Assembly: GCF_008802405.1 (NCBI RefSeq) | Contig: NZ_VZDO01000005.1 | Location: 124,001 to 188,000 of the forward strand | DNA: 64,000 nucleotides | Reading direction: 5' to 3' | Origin: Plantimonas leprariae | GTDB taxonomy: Bacteria > Pseudomonadota > Alphaproteobacteria > Rhizobiales > Rhizobiaceae | Part shown: positions 19,177-28,326 of the stretch, piece after piece | How the letters are laid out: every line of letters begins with the position of its first letter | Numbering within the stretch: the first letter of the stretch is position 1 | Notes under the pieces: generated by a model | What the model was told of the DNA's origin: nothing | Seen by the model: the letters and a program-made list of their open reading frames with translations, nothing else | Databases searched by the model: none | Program-made: the position numbers and the translations under genes

Positions 19177-19219
19177 GGCGCTCGCGGCCCGGATAGGCCG
19201 CGCCGCGAGCGCCTTCTTG
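19177..19219 (+). terminator. Terminator-like hairpin after manganese catalase
   Basis: A 12-bp perfect stem (GGCGCTCGCGGC / GCCGCGAGCGCC) with a 13-base loop, six bases after the catalase stop, followed by TTCTTG. It would separate catalase transcription from glyS. Confidence 0.6.
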
Positions 19220-19275
19220 CATTCGGCAGTTCGGCATGGTGTTTCCGGCGAGAAACCGGACCTGCCGCAAGCCCG

Positions 19276-21849
19276 ATGCCCGACCTCCTGCTCGAACTTC
19301 GCTCCGAAGAAATTCCCGCCCGCATGCAGCGCAAGGCCGCGGGCGACCTGAAGCGCATGGTGACGGATGGCCTCGTCGCGGCCGGCCTCACCTACGAGGG
19401 CGCGCGGGAATACTGGACGCCGCGCCGCCTGACCCTCGACATCCGTGGCCTCGAAGCGCGCTCGCGCGACACGGCGGAAGAACGCAAAGGGCCGCGCACC
19501 GACGCGAACGACAAGGCGATCGAGGGCTTCCTGCGCGGCGCCGGGCTCTCCTCTGTGGCCGAGGCCGAGGTGCGGAGCGATCCGAAGAAGGGCGACTTCT
19601 ATGTTGCCGTCGTCCGCAAGCCGGGGCGCGCGACGGAAGAGATCGTCGCCGAGCTGGTGCCGCAGGTGATGCGGGACTTCCCCTGGCCGAAATCGATGCG
19701 CTGGGGCGCGGCGTCGCGCGAGCCGGGCTCGTTGCGCTGGGTCCGCCCGCTCCAATCGATCCTTTGCACCTTCGGCCCTGAGACCGAGGAGCCGGTGGTG
19801 GTCGATTTCGCCGTCGGCGGCATCCGCTCCGGCAACACCACCATCGGCCACCGCTTCCACGCGCCGGGCGAGTTCCGCGTCCGCCGGTTCGACGACTACG
19901 CGGCGAACCTGCAGAAGGCGTTCGTGGTGCTCGACGCCGAGCGTCGCAAGGAGATCATCCGCACCGATGCCGAGAATCTCGCCTTCGCGGCGGGGCTGGA
20001 AGTCGTGCCGGACGAGGCGCTCTTGGAGGAGGTGGCCGGCCTGGTCGAGTGGCCGCAGGTGCTGATGGGCGAGTTCGAGGAAAGCTTCCTCGCGATCCCG
20101 CCGGAGGTCGTGCAACTCACCATCCGCGCCAACCAGAAGTGCTTCGTCACCCGCCGGCCGGGCGGGGAGGGGCTGTCGAACCGCTTCCTGCTCGTCGCCA
20201 ACATCGAAGCCAGCGACGGCGGCGCGGAGATCGCGCGCGGCAACGGCAAGGTGGTGCGCGCCCGCCTGTCGGACGCGCTGTATTTCTGGCGGACCGATCA
20301 GGCGGACCTTGCCGATCTCGAAGGGCTGCGGGCGTCGGCCGAGGCGCTCGGCCTCGACCTCGCCAAGCCGCTCGACCAGCGCATGGCGAAGCTCGACGCG
20401 CTCGGCGTCACCTTCCACGCCAAGCTCGGCACGCAAGGCGAGCGCGTCCGGCGCATCGCGGCGCTGGCGGAGGAGGTCGCGCCGCTCGTCGGAGCCGATC
20501 CTGCGCTGGCGAAGCGCGCGGCGCTTTTGGCGAAGGCCGACCTCACCACGGAGGCGGTCGGCGAGTTCCCCGAACTGCAGGGCGTGATGGGCCGGTACTA
20601 TGCGAAGCTGCAGGGCGAGCATCCGTCCGTCCAGGCTGCGGTATCGGACCACTGGAAGCCGCTCGGTCCTGGCGACGCCGTGCCGACCGATTCCGTGGCG
20701 GTGGCGGTCGCGCTCGCCGACAAGCTCGACACCCTCGTCGGCTTTTGGGCGATCGACGAGAAGCCGACCGGTTCCAAAGACCCTTACGCGTTAAGGAGAG
20801 CTGCGCTCGGTATAATTCGCATCGTTTTATCCAATAGGCTGAGCTTTCGAATTTCTCTACTAAGCAAAGCGCTGCTGCATCAGCTAGCTGTAAAGGACTT
20901 TGCCGAGTTTTCAGGTTATCTTGAATATGTATCCTCAATGGCGTCGTCAGGAGAAATGGAGCGTTATTTCCGCTCAAGAATGCCTGGATTTATGATTATT
21001 AATTACGGAGAGCTATTTGACGAAGCGTGGGAGGCTTATTCCAGAAGATTTGTTGAAATGAAGGACGCTAATCCTAGCGCAAAGAATGTTGAGGTTCTCC
21101 TCTTTCAGAAACCAAATTATTGGACGGAGACGGAAAGCGATTTCAATCGGGATTCTATGCTTGTGTTCAGCTTGGTGCGCCGAATCGAGGAGTTGGATAA
21201 GCGGGTTGGAGAAGAAGGAGATTGGTTAACGGGCAATGAACCTTTGCTGTCTCATCAGGACATAACCGATAGCGGAAAGTATCCAACGATTAGCAGATAT
21301 TTCGACGATGAAGCCAAAGATTTGCTCTCCTTCTTCCATGACCGTCTGAAGGTGCAACTCCGTGACGACGGGGCGCGGCACGATTTAGTGGATGCGGTCC
21401 TGTCTGGGGGGGCAGCCGGGGCGGCGAATGACGACTTGCTCGACGTCTCGCGCCGAGTGGAAGCTCTAGGCCGGCTGCTCGACACGGAGGACGGGCGGAA
21501 CCTCCTCGCCGCCTATCGTCGCGCCTCGAACATCCTCGGCATCGAGGAGAAGAAGGGCACGCGCATCGCGGACGCCGTCGATCTCGCGCGTCTCGCCGAG
21601 CCGGAGGAGAAGCTGCTCGCCGGTGCGATCGACCGGGCGGAGATAGAACTTGCCAGCGCGCTTGAGCGCGAGGATTACGGCAAGGCCACCGCCGCGCTGG
21701 CGACGCTACGCGGCCCCGCCGACGCCTTCTTCGAGCGCGTTCTCGTCAACGCCGAGGACGAGGCGATCCGCGCCAACCGCTTGGCGCTTCTCGCGCGGAT
21801 CCGGCAGGCGATGCACCGTGTCGCGGACTTCTCACGCATCGCGGGCTGA
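19276..21849 (+). CDS. glyS: Glycyl-tRNA synthetase beta subunit with a low-GC internal insertion
   Basis: 857 residues; family members are usually about 690-780, so this one is long. The start ([18 protein letters not shown]) and most of the body are standard GlyS, including the HD-like region and a C-terminal DALR-type anticodon-binding domain starting at [12 protein letters not shown] (about residue 682). The stretch between the conserved [17 protein letters not shown] (residues 496-512) and that domain, about residues 519-681, is unlike GlyS as I know it. It is encoded by DNA of about 41% GC: 99 of 240 bases at 20881-21120 by hand count, against 78% at 20461-20520. The flanking conserved codons are also atypical (for example TTA AGG AGA). 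The frame stays open and nothing suggests a pseudogene. The gene is essential in most bacteria, so the insertion must be tolerated. Confidence 0.93.
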   Translation: MPDLLLELRSEEIPARMQRKAAGDLKRMVTDGLVAAGLTYEGAREYWTPRRLTLDIRGLEARSRDTAEERKGPRTDANDKAIEGFLRGAGLSSVAEAEVRSDPKKGDFYVAVVRKPGRATEEIVAELVPQVMRDFPWPKSMRWGAASREPGSLRWVRPLQSILCTFGPETEEPVVVDFAVGGIRSGNTTIGHRFHAPGEFRVRRFDDYAANLQKAFVVLDAERRKEIIRTDAENLAFAAGLEVVPDEALLEEVAGLVEWPQVLMGEFEESFLAIPPEVVQLTIRANQKCFVTRRPGGEGLSNRFLLVANIEASDGGAEIARGNGKVVRARLSDALYFWRTDQADLADLEGLRASAEALGLDLAKPLDQRMAKLDALGVTFHAKLGTQGERVRRIAALAEEVAPLVGADPALAKRAALLAKADLTTEAVGEFPELQGVMGRYYAKLQGEHPSVQAAVSDHWKPLGPGDAVPTDSVAVAVALADKLDTLVGFWAIDEKPTGSKDPYALRRAALGIIRIVLSNRLSFRISLLSKALLHQLAVKDFAEFSGYLEYVSSMASSGEMERYFRSRMPGFMIINYGELFDEAWEAYSRRFVEMKDANPSAKNVEVLLFQKPNYWTETESDFNRDSMLVFSLVRRIEELDKRVGEEGDWLTGNEPLLSHQDITDSGKYPTISRYFDDEAKDLLSFFHDRLKVQLRDDGARHDLVDAVLSGGAAGAANDDLLDVSRRVEALGRLLDTEDGRNLLAAYRRASNILGIEEKKGTRIADAVDLARLAEPEEKLLAGAIDRAEIELASALEREDYGKATAALATLRGPADAFFERVLVNAEDEAIRANRLALLARIRQAMHRVADFSRIAG
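20785..21420 (+). other. Low-GC tract inside glyS, probably of foreign origin
   Basis: Within glyS the base composition drops to about 40-43% GC for roughly 600 bases, with sharp left and gradual right borders. The encoded segment is hydrophilic and helical, with aromatic-rich pieces such as [14 protein letters not shown] and [16 protein letters not shown]. No intein signs are present: no Cys/Ser at the left junction, no His-Asn-Cys at the right. Atypical codons extend into conserved GlyS residues on both sides, which suggests recombination with a glyS from a lower-GC relative. Confidence 0.75.
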
Positions 21850-22158
21850 CCATCCTTTCGGGCACCAAAGCGGTTTTCCATGCCATTTCAGCGCCTTGAT
21901 TGGCGTTGCTGTTCTCGCTCTGCCTCAGCCAAGCCGTCCGTCCGAGGCGGCTACGAAAGCTTCGAGCAAGCTCGTATTCGTTGAGGAACAACGACTTAGC
22001 TGAATTGCTCACTGTTCGTTACATTTCGTGATCGCATTTTATCGCCTTTGCCCGGAACCTGCCCGATTGGGCGATCAGAACGGTTCCATCAGCCGCTCGC
22101 GAAGGGGTTGAAACCTTTCGAGGTTTCAAAGCCGGGCGACTTCGAGGGGAATGGGTGA
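21850..22158. other. Intergenic region glyS to GH25 gene
   Basis: 309 bases without a convincing gene. GC content is lower than around it. A short inverted repeat (GCCGTCCGTCCGAGGCGGC region near 21940) could end glyS transcription. A hairpin at 22108-22129 lies in the probable leader of the next gene. No promoter can be called with confidence. Confidence 0.5.
22108..22129 (+). other. Stem-loop with TTCG loop in leader of GH25 gene
   Basis: A perfect 9-bp stem (TTGAAACCT / AGGTTTCAA) closed by TTCG, a very stable tetraloop in RNA. It ends 29 bases before the ATG of the lysozyme gene; there is no T-run. It could stabilise the 5' end of the mRNA or be a regulatory leader. Confidence 0.45.
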
Positions 22159-23733
22159 ATGCAGATACTGCGCGCCGTTCGCACGGTTGCCGTTCGGCTC
22201 GGCTTGGTCGCCGCCGCTTCCGCCGCCTTGGCGGCGGCCGCGGTTCCGGCACAGGCCGCCTGGGTCAAGCCCTGGAATTCCTCCGACCGCGCCATCGTCG
22301 TCGACGCCTACGAGTTCAATCCGATCGACTGGAAGGAACTCACCACCGACAAGCGTGTCGTCGGCTTCATCAACAAGGCATCCGACGGCCTCGCGCCGGA
22401 CTGGAACTGCCGCGGCCGCAGCGGCGACGAGGAACTGCTCTGCAAGAACCGGTGGTGGAAATATTCCGTCACCAAGGAACTCTACATGACGCGCCGGGCC
22501 ATGGCGAAGGAGCTCGGCCTGAAATGGGGCGCCTACCATCTCGGCCGCCCCGGCAATCCGCGCGAGCAGGCCGACCATTTCATCGACTTCGCCGAGCCGG
22601 GCCCGGACGAGCTGATCGCCCTCGACATCGAGGACAACACGTCCGAATGGATGTCGCTCGCCGACGCCGAAATCTTCGCCAACCAGATCTTCATCCGCAC
22701 CGGGCGCTACCCGGTTCTCTACACGAACGGCTCGACGGCGAAGTGGATCGCCGACTACCGCGACAAGTACAAGCTCCTGTCGCGCCTGCCGCTCTGGTAC
22801 GCGCGCTACCGTGACGACATCTCCGGCAAGTTCCCGGAGGACGTCTGGCCGGCCTACGCGCTGTGGCAGTTCTCGTCGATGCACAACTGCTCGGCCAAGA
22901 AGTGCCCGTACCGGATCAAGGGCGCGAAGAGCGACATCGACGTGAACGTCTCGACGCTCGACGCCGATGGCCTGCGCGCCGCCTGGCCGTTCAACCAGCT
23001 CGTCCGGCCGCTGGACGACGGCGCACCAGCGGACGGCGGCCCGTCCGCCTTCGTGGCCGGTCTCGGCGCGGCGGCCGGTGACCTCGTCGCCTCCGTCGCC
23101 GGCAAGGTTGCCGCCATCGCCGACCCGACCGTACGGCATGTCGAGAAGGTCATCGCCGGCGAGATCGAGATGCCGAAGCCGGCGGACCCGGTGCAGCCGG
23201 CTTCCGCCGCGCCGGATGCGGCCGCCGCGACGCTGGTCTCCGCCTACGGCCCGGCCGAGACACACAAGGCGCCGCTCGATCCGCTGAAGCTCCTCACTGA
23301 AACCGCGCTCCGCGAGAAGGCGGATCGCGAGGCCGACGCTCCGCATGCCGATGCGAAGGCCGCCGTCGCGGCGACTGCCGCCCCCGGTCCGGACGGGTCG
23401 AGCGCCTTCGCCGGGCTCGGTTCCGCGATGCAGCAGGTCGCCGCGATCGTTCCGGCTCCGAGCGCGTCGCCGGTCTCGGCTGCGGAGGCCGCCAATCGCT
23501 CGGCGCTCGGCGCGAGCCAGCGCTCGCAGGTGAAGGCCTGGCTCGAAGCATCGCAGGCCGGCCAGCAGGCGGCGGCGCTGCCGATGCCGGCTTTCGTCCT
23601 CTCGCAAACCTCCGCGCCGGTCGATGCCGGCCGTAGCGACCGCCTCGCCGCGCGAGACCGGGACGCCGCCCTGCCGCGCGATCTCGCCCTCGCCGACGCC
23701 CGGATCGGAACCGCTTTCATCGCCACGCGCTGA
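22159..23733 (+). CDS. Exported GH25 family lysozyme
   Basis: 524 residues. A signal peptide (residues 1-33, cleavage near AQAAW) is followed by a glycoside hydrolase 25 domain (about 40-265). The catalytic acidic residues fit Asp49 (VVDAYEFN) and Asp156/Glu158 (IALDIED). Six cysteines in the domain suggest disulfides. The C-terminal 250 residues are Ala/Pro/Ser-rich and low-complexity, without a recognised wall-binding module. GH25 enzymes cleave the beta-1,4 bond of peptidoglycan. GAGGGG precedes the ATG. Confidence 0.9.
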   Translation: MQILRAVRTVAVRLGLVAAASAALAAAAVPAQAAWVKPWNSSDRAIVVDAYEFNPIDWKELTTDKRVVGFINKASDGLAPDWNCRGRSGDEELLCKNRWWKYSVTKELYMTRRAMAKELGLKWGAYHLGRPGNPREQADHFIDFAEPGPDELIALDIEDNTSEWMSLADAEIFANQIFIRTGRYPVLYTNGSTAKWIADYRDKYKLLSRLPLWYARYRDDISGKFPEDVWPAYALWQFSSMHNCSAKKCPYRIKGAKSDIDVNVSTLDADGLRAAWPFNQLVRPLDDGAPADGGPSAFVAGLGAAAGDLVASVAGKVAAIADPTVRHVEKVIAGEIEMPKPADPVQPASAAPDAAAATLVSAYGPAETHKAPLDPLKLLTETALREKADREADAPHADAKAAVAATAAPGPDGSSAFAGLGSAMQQVAAIVPAPSASPVSAAEAANRSALGASQRSQVKAWLEASQAGQQAAALPMPAFVLSQTSAPVDAGRSDRLAARDRDAALPRDLALADARIGTAFIATR

Positions 23734-23799
23734 CGGTTCGAAGCCCCGCGAAATTTTCTCGAAAAAAATTCGCCGGGGTGCGGAACCAAGTTCGGGGAC

Positions 23800-23973
23800 G
23801 TCTTGTTCTAGCAGCAACATCGATCGTCCTCGATGACGAATATCCGGGCCAGCCCCCTCAAGCCCCGATGTTCCAGAGCGAACGATGCTACGAAGACCCT
23901 ACGTCCAGCACCCCTCTGGACGGTCATAAGAGAGCAGCGGCTGCCCCCTCGAGCCGCTGCTCTCTTCGTTTTT
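23800..23973 (+). ncRNA. Candidate small RNA with C-rich hairpin loops
   Basis: The 300-base gap between the GH25 and Sua5 genes ends in a textbook terminator. Upstream of it is a 7-bp hairpin CGTCCAG/CTGGACG with loop CACCCCT (about 23901-23921) and a weaker one near 23827-23842. The terminator loop is GCCCCCTCG and an unpaired GCCCCCTC also occurs near 23856. C-rich loops able to pair with Shine-Dalgarno sequences are typical of several alphaproteobacterial small RNA families. The 5' end is a guess and no promoter was recognised. Confidence 0.4.
23928..23973 (+). terminator. Strong Rho-independent terminator
   Basis: A perfect 15-bp stem (AAGAGAGCAGCGGCT / AGCCGCTGCTCTCTT) with a nine-base loop, followed by CGTTTTT. 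It is 195 bases downstream of the GH25 stop, too far to be its simple 3' end, which is why a separate small transcript is suspected. Confidence 0.85.
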
Positions 23974-24033
23974 GGCTCACCCTATCGCAACCTCGTCTTT
24001 GCCAAGCCGGCGCGTTTCGTGCCAATGGGCGCC

Positions 24034-25011
24034 ATGGTTCGAATTCTGTCGGCGGATGAGCCGGGCGCGGCGGAAGCGGCGGCGGCGCGATTGGCGCGCG
24101 GCGAACTCGTCGCGCTGCCGACTGAAACCGTCTACGGCCTCGCCGCCGATGCCGCCGACGGCCGCGCGGTGGCCGCGATCTACGCCGCGAAGGCGCGGCC
24201 GCGCTTCAACCCTTTGATCGCCCATGTCGCGTCGATCGAGATGGCCACGCAGCACGTCGTCTTCGATGCAGCCGTACGAAATCTCGCGGAACATTTTTGG
24301 CCGGGGCCGCTGACGATGGTGCTGCCGGCATCGTCCGCTTCCGATATCCATGTCCTGGCGCGCGCCGGACTGCCGACGATCGCCGTGCGGATGCCGCGCG
24401 GCATCGCGCGGGACGTGATCGAGGGACTGGGGCGGCCGGTGGTGGCGCCGAGCGCCAACCCTTCCGGCAAGGTCAGCCCGACCAGCGCCGCGCATGTGGC
24501 GCGCATGCTGGGAGGGCGGGTCGACCTCGTGCTCGACGGCGGCCCGTCGAGCGTCGGCGTCGAATCGACGATCGTCCGGCTGGAAGCGGATCGGATCGTG
24601 CTGCTGCGCCCGGGCGGGCTGTCGCGCGAGGCGATCGAGGCGGCTTCGGGTCTGCCCGTGATATCGGCGGCGGCCGATGCGCCGATCGAGGCTCCGGGCC
24701 AGATGCTGTCGCACTACGCGCCGCACGGGCTGGTGCGCCTCGATGCGACTGACGTGCGTCCTAGCGAATGGCTCGTGCGCTTCGGCGGCGGGCCCGTCGC
24801 GGGTGAGGGCGAGGCTGCGGGCGTGTCGCAACTGAGCCTCGCGGGCGACATCGCGGAAGCGGCGGCGAACCTCTTCGCCGTTCTCGCCGAACTCGATGCG
24901 GCGCGCGTCGAGCGCATCGCCGTGATGCCGATCCCACGCGAAGGCATCGGCGAAGCCGTGAACGACCGGCTCGCTCGCGCGGCCGCGCCGCGGGACATCG
25001 TGGAAGGATAG
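24034..25011 (+). CDS. L-threonylcarbamoyladenylate synthase (Sua5 type)
   Basis: 325 residues. Makes threonylcarbamoyl-AMP for t6A37 in tRNAs. The YrdC domain (about 1-195) shows ALPTETVYGLAADA, KARPRFNPL and the VAPSANPSGKVSP loop. A C-terminal Sua5 domain follows, with the linker APGQMLSHYAPH. ATG 24034 gives the family's N-terminus; ATG 24025 is three codons upstream and a longer frame to 23833 runs through the terminator and is rejected. The next gene starts five bases after the stop. Confidence 0.93.
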   Translation: MVRILSADEPGAAEAAAARLARGELVALPTETVYGLAADAADGRAVAAIYAAKARPRFNPLIAHVASIEMATQHVVFDAAVRNLAEHFWPGPLTMVLPASSASDIHVLARAGLPTIAVRMPRGIARDVIEGLGRPVVAPSANPSGKVSPTSAAHVARMLGGRVDLVLDGGPSSVGVESTIVRLEADRIVLLRPGGLSREAIEAASGLPVISAAADAPIEAPGQMLSHYAPHGLVRLDATDVRPSEWLVRFGGGPVAGEGEAAGVSQLSLAGDIAEAAANLFAVLAELDAARVERIAVMPIPREGIGEAVNDRLARAAAPRDIVEG

Positions 25012-25015
25012 CAGG

Positions 25016-26446
25016 ATGGACGACATCGCGACGGCGACCCTCGCGCCCGGACTGGTGGAGCGGTTCGCGGGAATCGTCGGGCCGGCGAACGCGCTCGTCG
25101 GCGAGGACCTGATTGCCGCCTACATGATCGAGCCACGCGACCTCTGGCGCGGGCGGGGAAAGCTCGTGCTGCGCCCCGGCAGCACCGCCGAGGTCGCCGC
25201 GATCATGCGGCTCGCGACTGAGACCCGGACCGTGATCGTGCCGCAGGGCGGCAATACCGGCCTCGTCGGCGGCCAGTCGGCGCGCGGGGAGGCGGAGGTC
25301 GTCCTGTCGCTGTCGCGGCTCGATCGTATCCGCGAGGTCGATCCCATCGGGCGCGTCATCGTCGCGGAGGCCGGCGTCGTCTTGGCGCGCGCGCAGGAAG
25401 CCGCGAGCGAGGCGGGTTTCCTGTTTCCCCTGTCGCTCGGCTCGGAAGGCTCCTGCCAGATCGGCGGTAACCTGTCCTCGAATGCCGGCGGCACGGCGGT
25501 GATCGCCTACGGCAACGCGCGCGAGCTCTGTCTCGGCTTGGAGGCCGTCCTTCCGTCCGGCGAAGTCGTCAGCGGTCTTCGCCGCCTGCGGAAGGACAAT
25601 CGCGGCTACGACTGGAAGAACCTGCTGATCGGTTCGGAAGGGACGCTCGGCATCATCACTGCGGCCGTCCTGAAACTCTTTCCGAAGCCGGCGGGCCGCG
25701 AGGTCGCCTATGTCGGCGTCGCCTCGCCCGACGCGGCGCTGGACCTCCTCGGCCGCGCGCAGGACCGCGCGGGCTCGCAACTGACGGGCTTCGAGTTCAT
25801 GGCGCGGGTCGCGATGGAGTTCACGCTGAGGCACACCGCCGGCGCCCGCGACCCACTGGCGACGGCCCATCCCTGGTACGTGCTGATGGAAATCTCCTCG
25901 CAGCGCTCGGACGAGGACGCGCGCGCGACGATGGAAGACATCCTCGGCCCGGCGCTGGAAGCAGGAATCGTCGAGGACGCCGCGATCGCGCAGTCGCTGT
26001 CGGACGCGAAGGAGTTCTGGCGGCTGCGCGAGGAGATGAGCTGGGCGCAGAAGCCGGAGGGCGGCTCGATCAAGCACGACGTCGCGGTGCCGGTGGCGCG
26101 CGTGCCGGAGTTCCTGGCGGCGGCGGACGCGGCGGTGCTGCAGGCGATTCCGGGCGCGCGCATCGTCGCCTTCGGCCATCTCGGCGACGGCAACATCCAC
26201 TACAACATCTCGCAGCCGGTCGGCGCGGACAAGGCGGCGTTCCTAGGCCGCTGGCGCGAGATCAACGACCTCGTCCACGCCATCGTCCTCGCGCTGGACG
26301 GCACCTTCTCGGCCGAGCACGGGATCGGACAGTTGAAGCGCGACGAACTCGCCCGCGTGAAGCAAGGTCCGGAGATCGAACTGATGCGTGCCCTGAAGGG
26401 CGTGTTCGATCCTTACCGCATCCTGAATCCCGGAAAAGTCGTTTAA
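25016..26446 (+). CDS. FAD-linked D-2-hydroxyacid dehydrogenase (D2HGDH/D-lactate type)
   Basis: 476 residues. FAD_binding_4 (PCMH) domain with VPQGGNTGLVGG and LGSEGSCQIGGNLSSNAGG, then FAD_oxidase C-terminal domain with FGHLGDGNIHYNISQP and AEHGIGQLKRDEL. These His and Asp/Glu residues bind the metal and substrate in D-2-hydroxyglutarate and D-lactate dehydrogenases. The exact substrate cannot be told from sequence alone. AAGGA overlaps the end of the Sua5 gene; the two are surely cotranscribed. Confidence 0.9.
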   Translation: MDDIATATLAPGLVERFAGIVGPANALVGEDLIAAYMIEPRDLWRGRGKLVLRPGSTAEVAAIMRLATETRTVIVPQGGNTGLVGGQSARGEAEVVLSLSRLDRIREVDPIGRVIVAEAGVVLARAQEAASEAGFLFPLSLGSEGSCQIGGNLSSNAGGTAVIAYGNARELCLGLEAVLPSGEVVSGLRRLRKDNRGYDWKNLLIGSEGTLGIITAAVLKLFPKPAGREVAYVGVASPDAALDLLGRAQDRAGSQLTGFEFMARVAMEFTLRHTAGARDPLATAHPWYVLMEISSQRSDEDARATMEDILGPALEAGIVEDAAIAQSLSDAKEFWRLREEMSWAQKPEGGSIKHDVAVPVARVPEFLAAADAAVLQAIPGARIVAFGHLGDGNIHYNISQPVGADKAAFLGRWREINDLVHAIVLALDGTFSAEHGIGQLKRDELARVKQGPEIELMRALKGVFDPYRILNPGKVV

Positions 26447-26617
26447 AGTTTCGTCCAAGTTTTCATCTCGATAACCTTAGAAGTGCTCATCGACATTTAA
26501 CCGACTTTCTTAGCCTGCCTGCAACGCGGCCCCGATAGTGTCGTCTCATCCAAGGCCGGGACACATCGGCCGCTCGAAGAACCGCTCCGGCGGAACCGAC
26601 AGGCAGGAGCCAGACAC

Positions 26618-27199
26618 ATGCAACAGGCGATCTCCATCGCGCATCCTCGCCCCGAATGGGCGAACGAGCCCATCCGCATCGACCCGACGTTCCTCGACCG
26701 CCGCCAGGTGCTCGAGACCGTGGATGCCGGCGAGACGGTGCGCTACCGCATCGACCGCCGCGGCGTCGCGATCTCGCGCAAGCTCGAACGCTCCGGCGTG
26801 CCGATGACCATCGCGCTGCCGCCGACCGCCTTCCAGGGCGTCGCGGCGCGGGCGATGGAAGCGGAAGGCGGCGAGGTTACGGTGACGCTGGAGCTTTTCC
26901 ATCAGGACCCGAAGCTCTGCGTGCCGCTGCTCGTCGCGACCGACCTCTACGACGTCGCCGCCGACTGGCGCGGCTGGTCGGAACTCTTCAACCTGCCGAT
27001 GCTGATGGTGGAAGCGGACGGCCGCGTCGCGGCGCTGGAGGAAACGCTCGGCGGGGTCCTTTCGACCGGTCCCGCGCCGCGGCGCAGCGGCTCCAGCGGC
27101 GTGCGCAACCGCCGCCCGCGCTTCCTCGCCCGGCGTCAGCCCGGTGGTCTCGGCCTGCGCATGATCGTCGCCGGCGACGAGATCATCGTCCGCGACTGA
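26618..27199 (+). CDS. DUF6101 family protein
   Basis: 193 residues, GGCAGGAG upstream of the ATG. It resembles the DUF6101 proteins found beside ubiA in rhizobia (recollection). No signal peptide, membrane segment or catalytic motif is evident. The N-terminal half is mixed alpha/beta (VRYRIDRRGVAISRKLERSG); a basic, Gly/Arg-rich segment near residues 150-180 may bind nucleic acid or membrane. It converges on ubiA, with the two stops five bases apart. Confidence 0.75.
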   Translation: MQQAISIAHPRPEWANEPIRIDPTFLDRRQVLETVDAGETVRYRIDRRGVAISRKLERSGVPMTIALPPTAFQGVAARAMEAEGGEVTVTLELFHQDPKLCVPLLVATDLYDVAADWRGWSELFNLPMLMVEADGRVAALEETLGGVLSTGPAPRRSGSSGVRNRRPRFLARRQPGGLGLRMIVAGDEIIVRD

Positions 27200-27203
27200 G
27201 AAT

Positions 27204-28205
27204 TCAGAGCGGGAAGGAAAGCGACCAGAGCGCCGATACGACGAAGCCGGAGAAGACGATCCAGCCGAAGCGGTTGTTCGAGCGGAACAGGCGGAGGCAC
27301 CCTTCCGGGTCGTCGATCCGAAGGTGCCGAATCTGCCAGAACATCTGCCCGGCCCCCGCCGCGAGGCCCGCATAGGCCGGCCAGGCCGGACCGTCGCCCG
27401 CCATGTTCATCAGGGCGCAGGCGAGCGCGAAGAACGCGAGCGTGCCGCCGTAGAGCAGGGCCACCGCCAGCCGCGTGCCTTCACCGAACAGCCGCGCGGT
27501 CGAGCGGACGCCGACCAGCGCGTCGTCCTCCTTGTCCTGATGGGCGTAGATCGTGTCGTAGCCGATCGTCCAGAGGACGCTGCCCGCGTAGAGCAGCACC
27601 GCCGGCCATTCGAGCCGGCCCCACTCCGCCGCCCAGCCCATCAGCGCGCCCCAGGAGAAGGCGAGGCCGAGGCCGAGCTGCGGCCAGTCCGTCACGCGCT
27701 TCAGGAACGGGTAGGCCGCGACGATGGCGAGCGAGCCGATTCCGAGAAGGACGGCGAACAGGTTGAACTGGATCAGCACCAGGAAGCCGACCAGCGCCTG
27801 CAGCACGATGAAGATCTTCGCCTGACCGCGGGTGGCGCGCCCGGAGGGGAGCGGGCGCGAGCGGGTGCGGGCGACCTTGGCGTCGATCCCCTCGTCCACC
27901 AGATCGTTGTAGGTGCAGCCGGCCCCGCGCATGGCGATCGCGCCGACGAGGAAGAGCAGAAGATGCCAAGCGTCCGGCAGGCCGGTGGCGACGGCCGAGG
28001 GGCCGATCGCCTGGGGGCTGAGCGCCGCCGACCACCAGCAGGGCCAGAGCAGGAGCTGCCAGCCGATCGGGCGGTCCCAGCGCGCGAGCTGCGCGAAGGG
28101 CCAGAGCCGGCGCGGCAGGACGCGATAGACGAAGTTGCCGGACGGTGCGTCGGCAACGCGCTCGCCGAACAGGACGTCGATCGGACCGGTCTTGTGCAAG
28201 GGCAT
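27204..28205 (-). CDS. ubiA: 4-hydroxybenzoate octaprenyltransferase
   Basis: 333 residues, polytopic with about eight to nine membrane helices. It attaches the polyprenyl chain to 4-hydroxybenzoate in ubiquinone synthesis. Both aspartate-rich motifs are present: NDLVDEGID and [12 protein letters not shown] 28205 gives the family start with a ~40-residue cytoplasmic lead. It is divergent from purD; the 121-base gap must hold both promoters. The chain it transfers would be made by the polyprenyl synthase at 12.7-13.7 kb. Confidence 0.95.
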   Translation of the reverse strand: MPLHKTGPIDVLFGERVADAPSGNFVYRVLPRRLWPFAQLARWDRPIGWQLLLWPCWWSAALSPQAIGPSAVATGLPDAWHLLLFLVGAIAMRGAGCTYNDLVDEGIDAKVARTRSRPLPSGRATRGQAKIFIVLQALVGFLVLIQFNLFAVLLGIGSLAIVAAYPFLKRVTDWPQLGLGLAFSWGALMGWAAEWGRLEWPAVLLYAGSVLWTIGYDTIYAHQDKEDDALVGVRSTARLFGEGTRLAVALLYGGTLAFFALACALMNMAGDGPAWPAYAGLAAGAGQMFWQIRHLRIDDPEGCLRLFRSNNRFGWIVFSGFVVSALWSLSFPL

Positions 28206-28326
28206 CGCTGCAGCCTTCGAATCCTCTTGCCCCGGCGTCAAGCCGCAATCGGCGGGGATGCTGAACGTTGACCGGAGGGGCGCGCGCCCGTATCGCCGCC
28301 GGAAACGGCAGCGGCGGCGGGATTCG

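Noticed and set aside
20785-21420. Intein in glyS
   Set aside because: No Cys/Ser at the left junction, no HN-C/S/T at the right, no homing-endonuclease motif, and length is far below a functional intein with endonuclease.
23833-24033. N-terminal extension of the Sua5 protein
   Set aside because: The extension runs through the strong terminator and lacks similarity to the family; ATG 24034 is better.
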